Both the position numbers and the translations under genes were made by a program. Positions 13,512 through 18,445 of a DNA stretch of 18,445 bases are shown here, piece after piece. Numbering within the stretch: the stretch's first letter is position 1; every line of letters starts with the position of its first letter. Origin of the DNA: TMED26 sp002694075 (lineage in GTDB: Bacteria > Pseudomonadota > Alphaproteobacteria > Thalassobaculales > Thalassobaculaceae); contig JAYYDT010000106.1 of NCBI GenBank assembly GCA_036160575.1, positions 1 through 18,445 on the forward strand. The letters run 5' to 3'. The notes beneath the pieces were generated by a model. The model searched no databases. It worked only from the letters and a program-made list of their open reading frames with translations, and was not told the DNA's origin.

Positions 13512-15236
13512 TTACGCGGTTTTGATCGCGGTGAGGCCCATTTCGGCCATCATCGCGGCGCGCATTTTGAATTTTTGCGGTTTGCCGGTGACGGTCATCG
13601 GCAAGGCGTCCTTGAACTGGATATAACGCGGCACCTTGTAATGGGCGATCTGGCCGCGGCAGAACGCGGTGATCTCCTCGGCGCTGGCCGCCGCGTCCTG
13701 GGCCAAGACGATCCAGGCGCAGACCTCCTCACCGAATTTCTCGTCCGGCACACCAAAGACCTGCACCTCGCGCACGGCGGGGTGGCGGAACAGGTAGTTC
13801 TCAACCTCGGCCGGGTAGACGTTTTCGCCGCCGCGCACGATCATGTCCTTGACCCGCCCGGTGATGTTGCCGTAGCCCTCGGCGTCGATGACGGCGAGAT
13901 CGCCGGAATGCATCCAGCCATCGGCGTCGATCGCTTGGGCCGATAAATCCGGCTCGTCCCAATAGCCCTTCATGACCGAATAACCGCGGGTGCATAGCTC
14001 GCCTTGGACACCCGGGGCGACGGTCGCGCCCTGTTCGTCGATGATTTTGCATTCGACATGGGGGTGAACCCGTCCGACGGTCGAGACGCGCCGTTCCAAC
14101 GGGTCGCTGGCCGAGGTTTGAAAGGAAACCGGGCTGGTCTCGGTCATGCCATAGGCGATGGTGATGTCGGTCAGGTTCATGTCCGTGACGCATTGCTTCA
14201 TCACCTCGATCGGGCAGGGCGCGCCGGCCATGATGCCGGTGCGCAGCGCGCCAAGGTCGAAATCCTTAATCTCGGGATGCTGCAACATGCCGACGAACAT
14301 GGTCGGCACGCCATAGACCGCGGTGCAGCGTTCGTCGGCGAGGGCGCGCAGGCAGGAATCCGCATCGAAGCCTTCGGAGGGAAAGATCATCGCCGCGCCG
14401 GTGGTGACGCAGCCGAGACTGCCCATCACCATGCCGAAACAATGGTAGAGCGGCACCGGAATACACAACCGGTCTCGTTCCGTGAGGTTTTGGGCGCCGA
14501 CCACGAAACGGCCGTTGTTGACGATGTTGACATGGCTGAGCGTCGCGCCCTTGGGCGCACCGGTGGTGCCGGAGGTGAATTGGATATTGATCGCGTCTTC
14601 GGGATCGAGGTCGGCGCCCAGCGCGTCGAGCGTGGCGGGGTCGCTGTCCCGGCCGCTGTCGACCACGGCGTCGAAATTGAGCATGCCCGGCGTGGGGTCG
14701 GCGCCCACGCGAATGATGCTTTTGAGATGCGGCAGCTTGGCGGCGGCCAGCGCGCCCGGCGCAGAAGTGGCAAGTTCGGGGGCGAGCTCGCGCAGCATTC
14801 CGAGATAGTCGCTGGTTTTGAACTCGGCGGCGGTGACCAGCGCGGCGCAGGCGACTTTGTTGAGAACGTATTCAACCTCGCTCACCCGATAGGCTGGGTT
14901 GATGGTCACCAAAATGATGCCGACCCGCGCCGTCGCGAATTGGGTGAGCAGCCATTCGGCGCGGTTCGGCGACCAAATGCCGACGCGGTCGCCTTTTTGC
15001 AGGCCGAGCTTGAGGAAGCCGTGGGCCAGGGCGTCGACCTCGCGGTCAAAGGCCGCCCAACTCCAGCGGATCCCTTGTTCGGGAAACACCGCCGCGTCGC
15101 GGTCGGCGAAGCGCCCGACGGTCTCTTTGAAGACATCGGGGATCGTGCGGTGCCAGATGGCTTGGCCGGTGTCGCCGATGACATGGGCCAGGCCGTTCTG
15201 GGGGGTCGGATCAAAATCTTTTTGGGGTAAGGTCAT
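13512..15236 (-). CDS. AMP-forming acyl-CoA synthetase
   Basis: A 574-residue adenylate-forming enzyme that activates a carboxylic acid with ATP and joins it to coenzyme A. Signatures in order: the P-loop TSGTTGAPKG (221-230), YGMTE (362-366), SGDLAVIDAEG (444-454), the hinge region GRVKDMIVRGGENVYP (460-475), and Lys552 in TVTGKPQKFKMR, the adenylation lysine. It resembles medium/long-chain fatty-acid or short branched-acid CoA ligases; the acid cannot be read from sequence alone. The start at 15236 follows GAGAGGAG by seven bases; an in-frame ATG at 15257 would overlap that site. It lies 89 bases downstream of the nitronate-monooxygenase-type gene on the same strand, probably one transcript. 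No signal or membrane segment. Confidence 0.92.
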   Translation of the reverse strand: MTLPQKDFDPTPQNGLAHVIGDTGQAIWHRTIPDVFKETVGRFADRDAAVFPEQGIRWSWAAFDREVDALAHGFLKLGLQKGDRVGIWSPNRAEWLLTQFATARVGIILVTINPAYRVSEVEYVLNKVACAALVTAAEFKTSDYLGMLRELAPELATSAPGALAAAKLPHLKSIIRVGADPTPGMLNFDAVVDSGRDSDPATLDALGADLDPEDAINIQFTSGTTGAPKGATLSHVNIVNNGRFVVGAQNLTERDRLCIPVPLYHCFGMVMGSLGCVTTGAAMIFPSEGFDADSCLRALADERCTAVYGVPTMFVGMLQHPEIKDFDLGALRTGIMAGAPCPIEVMKQCVTDMNLTDITIAYGMTETSPVSFQTSASDPLERRVSTVGRVHPHVECKIIDEQGATVAPGVQGELCTRGYSVMKGYWDEPDLSAQAIDADGWMHSGDLAVIDAEGYGNITGRVKDMIVRGGENVYPAEVENYLFRHPAVREVQVFGVPDEKFGEEVCAWIVLAQDAAASAEEITAFCRGQIAHYKVPRYIQFKDALPMTVTGKPQKFKMRAAMMAEMGLTAIKTA

Positions 15237-15325
15237 CGCGCCGCTCCTCTCGCGCAAAAACTGTCATATCGGCCCATCGTTTTGCCAATTCTGAGGTTCC
15301 TTCACAGCCACCGTCAGCGGGCCGG

Positions 15326-16462
15326 TCACTCCAAAGTCCGCGATAGCCGGGCCACCGCCTCGGCGTAATCCTCCATGAATTCATAGACCACCGCGCGCGC
15401 CGATTTCTCCTGGTTCATCAGGCCGACGGCCTGGCCAACGTAATAGGTCGCCAAGGCCGCCGCGCCGGCGTGACCGCCCGCCGCCAAGCGGTCGATTTTG
15501 TCCATGGGCGGCCGTGACAGCACCCCCTGCAAGGGCATCGGCAAGGGGTCGGGGGCGTCCGGCGCGTACCAGGCGTCGGTCCAGGCCGACTGCAATTGGC
15601 GGGTGGGCTTGCCGGTGCGGCTGCGCGAGCGGACCGTGTTGCGCGGTCCGGCGGCCAGCATTTTTTGCTTCACCGTCGGCGTCGTCTCGGCCTCCGCGGT
15701 GGTCAGCCAGACCGAGCCGCACCAAGCGCCGGCGGCGCCCATCGCCATGCAGGCCGCCATTTGCCGACCGGTGGCGATGCCGCCCGCCGCCAAGACGTGG
15801 ATGTCATCATAATCCTTGACCGCGTCGATCACGTCGGGAACCACCACCATGGTCGAGATTTCGCCGCAATGGCCGCCGGCCTCGGTGCCCGACACCACCA
15901 AAATATCGACGCCGGCGGCGGCGTGTTTGAGCGCGTGCTCGCGGGCGCCGGTCAGCGCGCCGACCGCGATATCGCGGTCGCGGCAGCGCTCGATGACCGA
16001 TTGCGGCGGCACGCCAAGGGCGTTGACGAACAAGCTGATCGGATGCTCGAAGGCCACGTCCAACAGGTCGCCGGCCCCCGCCTCGCGCATGTTGTGGGTG
16101 TAATCGGTGCCGTATTTGCCGGACCATAGATCGGTCGTGTCGATCTCATGGGCTTCCAAAAGTTGATTGATATAGGCGATATGCTGGGGCGGAATCAGCG
16201 CCTTCAAATCCTCGGTCGTCATCGCGTTTTCGCCCTTGTGATCCATTTTATTGGGGATCAACAGGTCGATGCCATAGGGCTTGCCGTTGATGTTTTCGTC
16301 GATCCAATCCAGCTCGATCTTAAGGGTCTCCGGGGTGTGGCCGACCGCGCCAAGCACGCCGAAACCGCCGGCTTTAGAGACCTCGGTCACCACATTGCGG
16401 CAATGGCTAAAGGCGAACAGCGGAAAATCAATGCCCAGTTTTTCACACAACGGTGATTTCAT
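15326..16462 (-). CDS. Nitronate monooxygenase/2-nitropropane dioxygenase-family flavoprotein
   Basis: A 378-residue TIM-barrel FMN protein of the nitronate monooxygenase family. The signature GTEAGGHCGEIS (192-203) includes the histidine that acts as catalytic base in class I enzymes, and AAGGIATG (225-232) with GSVWL form the phosphate-binding part. About 50 residues (around 72-125), including NKMDHKGENAM, sit between the first barrel strands and are longer than in short family members. Some family members are instead enoyl-CoA reductases or quinone reductases. The start is supported by GGGGAGGGA just upstream. It heads a minus-strand pair with the acyl-CoA synthetase, which fits an acyl-CoA-linked reductase role as well as nitronate oxidation. 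It is divergent from the dienelactone-hydrolase gene across 190 bases, where I see no firm promoter. Confidence 0.85.
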   Translation of the reverse strand: MKSPLCEKLGIDFPLFAFSHCRNVVTEVSKAGGFGVLGAVGHTPETLKIELDWIDENINGKPYGIDLLIPNKMDHKGENAMTTEDLKALIPPQHIAYINQLLEAHEIDTTDLWSGKYGTDYTHNMREAGAGDLLDVAFEHPISLFVNALGVPPQSVIERCRDRDIAVGALTGAREHALKHAAAGVDILVVSGTEAGGHCGEISTMVVVPDVIDAVKDYDDIHVLAAGGIATGRQMAACMAMGAAGAWCGSVWLTTAEAETTPTVKQKMLAAGPRNTVRSRSRTGKPTRQLQSAWTDAWYAPDAPDPLPMPLQGVLSRPPMDKIDRLAAGGHAGAAALATYYVGQAVGLMNQEKSARAVVYEFMEDYAEAVARLSRTLE

Positions 16463-16652
16463 CGTTCCCTCCCCTGAATTCCCCGGGGCGTTGACCCGCC
16501 CACTGTGTCATGAGCTATCATGCGACGACTTCGCCCTGCTTGTTAATCGCTTAATTGTAGGGACCCTGGCCGGTGCGCGCCAAGCCCGCCGGCCGTGCCG
16601 AAAATCATCGACCGAGGGGGGCGGCCGGCCGGTTGAATAGGGGCAGATCGCC

Positions 16653-17390
16653 ATGATTGAGCAAACCGTAGACATCGAGACGCGCGATGGCGCCATGGAG
16701 ACCTTCATTTGCGCGCCGGATCGCGGCGGTCCCTTCGCGCCGATCCTGTTTTTGATGGACGCCCCGGGGATCCGCGAGGAATTGCGCGACATGGCCCGCC
16801 GCCTGGCGACCTCGGGCTATCTGGTGGCTTTGCCCAATCTTTATTACCGGGCCGGTCGGGATACCACCTTTGGGCCGGATGTTTTGGAGGCGGGCAGCGC
16901 CGAGCATGCCCGCATGCGCGCGGTGCGCACCAAAATGACCATCCCGCCGGTGATGAACGATATCGCCGATATGCTGACTTATCTCGCCGATCGCGCGGAT
17001 GTCCGCGATGGGCCGGTCGGCTGCCACGGTTATTGCATGAGCGGCCCCTACGCCCTGGCGGCGGCGGCGCGCTATCCCGAGCGGATCGCCGCGGCGGCGT
17101 CCTTCTATGGCACCTGGTTGGTCAGCGACGCCGCCGAGAGCCCGCACCTGACCCTCGCTCAAGCGAAAGGCGAATTGTATATCGCTTGCGCCGAATTTGA
17201 CGATTTGGCGCCGCTCGACATGGTCGCCGAATTGAAAGACCTGTTCGCCGCCGCCGGCGCGCGCGGTGAATTGGAAATTCATCCGGGCGTCCACCACGGC
17301 TTCGCCTTCCCCCAGCGCTGGTGTTACGACAAACTGGCCGCCGAACGCCATTGGCAGCGCTTGCTGGCTCTCTATCGGCGAAATCTCTGA
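16653..17390 (+). CDS. Dienelactone hydrolase family protein
   Basis: A 245-residue alpha/beta hydrolase of the dienelactone hydrolase family. The nucleophile elbow is GCHGYCMSGP with Cys128, the acid is Asp183 or Asp184 (AEFDDLAP), and the base is in HPGVHHGFAFP (His214 or His215). In characterised dienelactone hydrolases a Glu near residue 36 activates the cysteine; here that place reads MDAPGIRE with Asp36, as in an uncharacterised branch. It would hydrolyse an ester or lactone; whether the substrate is a chloroaromatic breakdown product is unknown, as no other ortho-cleavage gene is present. The start lies behind a weak GGGGCAG site. The VOC gene follows 70 bases downstream on the same strand. 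Confidence 0.87.
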   Translation: MIEQTVDIETRDGAMETFICAPDRGGPFAPILFLMDAPGIREELRDMARRLATSGYLVALPNLYYRAGRDTTFGPDVLEAGSAEHARMRAVRTKMTIPPVMNDIADMLTYLADRADVRDGPVGCHGYCMSGPYALAAAARYPERIAAAASFYGTWLVSDAAESPHLTLAQAKGELYIACAEFDDLAPLDMVAELKDLFAAAGARGELEIHPGVHHGFAFPQRWCYDKLAAERHWQRLLALYRRNL

Positions 17391-17420
17391 GCCACCGGCG
17401 CTACGACCGATGGTCAATAT

Positions 17421-17450
17421 TCAAGAGCTCACGGGTCAAAAGCTCACGGG
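17421..17450 (+). repeat. 15-base tandem duplication before the VOC gene
   Basis: TCAAGAGCTCACGGG (17421-17435) is followed at once by TCAAAAGCTCACGGG (17436-17450), 14 of 15 bases identical. It sits directly upstream of the GGGGGAGG ribosome site for the gene at 17461. If translation instead began at the in-frame ATG at 17410, the repeat would encode QELTGQKLTG. Confidence 0.8.
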
Positions 17451-17460
17451 GGAGGCGCTT

Positions 17461-17994
17461 ATGAGCAGGCTTTTCGGCGACATCAGACAAATCGGCATCG
17501 TCGTCCGCGACATCGAGAAGGCAATGGCCCATTGGGCTGATGTCTGCGGCATTGGGCCGTGGTTCTATGTCGACAAGCTGCCGGTCACCACCTTCCGGTA
17601 CCGCGGGCAAGTGGTCGACGATTTCCATATCTCGGTGGCCCTCGCCAATTCCGGTGGCACCCAGTTGGAACTGATCGAACAACGCTGCGACGGACCCAGC
17701 ATGTATCGCGATTTCCTGGCCGCCGGCCATGAGGGGATGCAGCATTGGTCAAGCTGGCCCGAGGATTATGATGACCGCCTGCGGCAGGCCCTCGACAGCG
17801 GTTATGAAATCGGCCAGGAGGGAGAGAGCCCGCGTGGCCGCTTCGTCTACTTGTTCGACGAGGGTCATCCCGGCACGGTTATCGAAATGGCCGAATTAAC
17901 ACCCGAACGCCGGACGATTTTCGCCGCCATCGCCGCCGCCAGCGTCGATTGGGACGGCACGGAGCCAATCCGACGGACCTGGCCCTCGGCTTGA
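17461..17994 (+). CDS. VOC-superfamily (glyoxalase/epimerase-like) protein
   Basis: A 177-residue vicinal-oxygen-chelate protein with two beta-alpha-beta-beta-beta modules: the first opens at IRQIGIVVRDIEKAMAHW (8-25), the second near GMQHWSSWPEDYDDRL (92-107). Candidate metal ligands are Gln10, Glu70 (TQLELIE), His95 and Glu142 (VIEMAE). The Gln/Glu/His/Glu set matches that of human glyoxalase I, whereas E. coli glyoxalase I has His at the first position. Family members include glyoxalases, methylmalonyl-CoA epimerases and ring-cleavage dioxygenases; the layout here is epimerase/lyase-like. The ATG at 17461 follows GGGGGAGG by five bases; an in-frame ATG at 17410 is less likely. Downstream of the hydrolase gene, probably cotranscribed. 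Confidence 0.85.
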   Translation: MSRLFGDIRQIGIVVRDIEKAMAHWADVCGIGPWFYVDKLPVTTFRYRGQVVDDFHISVALANSGGTQLELIEQRCDGPSMYRDFLAAGHEGMQHWSSWPEDYDDRLRQALDSGYEIGQEGESPRGRFVYLFDEGHPGTVIEMAELTPERRTIFAAIAAASVDWDGTEPIRRTWPSA

Positions 17995-18339
17995 CGCCGC
18001 GGGCCTTCGCCGGGGTAGACGGCCGGCCGCGCGGGACGGCATGTCGATGTCGGGCGGCGCGGACTTATTTGACGCAAACGCAAACTAGGAAATACGTGAG
18101 AAGCGCCTCCAGAGTTTACCTTTTTTGAAAAATAAATAAAAACAGTAAACTATCCGCGCTCGATGCTCTGAAAAACCCAAAATTTTTAATTTTGCACCGC
18201 ACAAAAATATTGAGAAATTCACACAGCTCGGTATGTTTTGGCAATTCGCGCCGTGGCGTTCTCCAGCGTTGAGCGGCCGCGGCGCGCGGGCATGCGCCGG
18301 CGATATATTCCAAAAGATCCGATTGCTTGAGGCTGATTG
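17995..18339. other. AT-rich intergenic region upstream of the last gene
   Basis: There is no convincing gene in these 345 bases. After a GC-rich start, 18061-18240 is much richer in A and T than the surrounding coding DNA. It contains AGAGTTTAC (18111-18119) and GTAAACTAT (18145-18153), an inverted repeat with eight of nine pairs and 25 bases between, an A-rich run between the arms, and ACGCAAACGCAAAC (18072-18085), a short direct repeat. This looks like a regulatory region for the gene at 18340. Confidence 0.5.
18210..18237 (+). promoter_or_regulatory. Candidate sigma70 promoter for the last gene
   Basis: TTGAGA (18210-18215) and TATGTT (18232-18237) are separated by 16 bases, a fair sigma70 match, in the AT-rich stretch. 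This would give a leader of roughly 95 bases before the ATG at 18340. A second weaker option is TTGAAA at 18125-18130 with AAACTA/AACTAT near 18147-18152, overlapping the inverted repeat. Confidence 0.35.
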
Positions 18340-18445
18340 ATGACGAACGCGACGCAAAATTTCATTACGGCGCTCAAGCGTGGTTTAGGCCCGGAGAAAA
18401 TCGCGCCCGGCCGGGCCAAAATCGAAATATTGGCCGGTTTGACGG
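18340..18445 (+). CDS. Unidentified protein, 5' end only
   Basis: An open frame from ATG at 18340 runs through the right edge without a stop; the visible 35 residues begin MTNATQNFITALKRGLG and continue with PEKIAPGRAKIEILAGLT. The ribosome site is weak (GAGG about ten bases upstream). The opening LKRGLGPEKI is a helix-turn of the sort seen at the start of FAD-binding D-lactate/glycolate oxidases, but this is too short to assign. Its frame and position behind a promoter-like AT-rich region support a real gene. Confidence 0.55.
   Translation, partial: MTNATQNFITALKRGLGPEKIAPGRAKIEILAGLT

Noticed and set aside
14004..15230. Plus-strand open frame of 408 codons opposite the acyl-CoA synthetase
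   Set aside because: It is a shadow of a well-conserved gene in GC-rich DNA; its peptide is rich in Gly, Ala, Asp and Arg with no recognisable motif and no ribosome binding site.
16605..17417. Minus-strand frame of 270 codons opposite the dienelactone hydrolase gene
   Set aside because: Antisense to a gene with a clear catalytic triad; no family motif or ribosome site, low-complexity composition.
18085..18357. Minus-strand 90-codon frame in the AT-rich region
   Set aside because: It overlaps the start of the plus-strand gene, mixes Arg-rich and Phe/Lys-rich halves following base composition only, and has no ribosome site.
1..18445. Mobile element, prophage, CRISPR or defence island
   Set aside because: No transposase, integrase, terminal inverted repeats, repeat-spacer array, nuclease or phage structural gene could be seen on either strand.

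Overview
The window is GC-rich, densely coding bacterial DNA with strong GGAGG-type ribosome binding sites. Its gene content is typical of a metabolically versatile alphaproteobacterium, perhaps Rhodospirillales-like; this is an inference from composition and gene families, as there is no rRNA or marker gene. I found no tRNA, rRNA, CRISPR array, transposase, integrase or phage gene. Two genes run off the edges: a GYD-type gene ends at 152 and an unidentified gene starts at 18340.

Region A (1-5325) is the least ordinary part. It holds three paralogous small GYD-domain-like proteins: one cut by the left edge (1-152) and a tandem pair (2530-2889, 2893-3255). Their bodies have diverged, but all end in nearly the same tail (DEIDR[ML]LLE[ED]). 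The pair runs directly into an AllA/ureidoglycolate-lyase-family gene (3269-3832). After a 278-base gap come a small unrecognised alpha/beta protein, a 28-codon ORF and a SAM methyltransferase. Between the first GYD copy and the pair sits a minus-strand pair: a CmcJ/NvfI-family putative dioxygenase (1297-2274) and a class II aldolase/adducin-family protein (315-1100). A divergent promoter region (2275-2529) carries an inverted repeat and a GC hairpin.

Region B (5429-8287) has an exported EF-hand protein on the minus strand. It diverges from a plus-strand pair: a crotonase-family enzyme, then a TauD/TfdA dioxygenase preceded by a 15-codon ORF whose stop overlaps the dioxygenase start.

Region C (8304-12454, minus) reads as one operon in the order GMC oxidoreductase, mandelate-racemase/enolase-superfamily dehydratase, HpcH/HpaI aldolase, GNAT acetyltransferase. 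The order suggests oxidation of a polyol or sugar to an acid, dehydration to a 2-keto-3-deoxy acid and retro-aldol cleavage. An SDR dehydrogenase is divergent (12711-13463).

Region D (13512-17994) has a nitronate-monooxygenase-family gene followed by an acyl-CoA synthetase (minus). Divergent from them is a dienelactone-hydrolase-family gene followed by a VOC/glyoxalase-family gene (plus). The last 450 bases hold an AT-rich intergenic stretch with a 9-base inverted repeat and a plausible promoter ahead of the truncated last gene.
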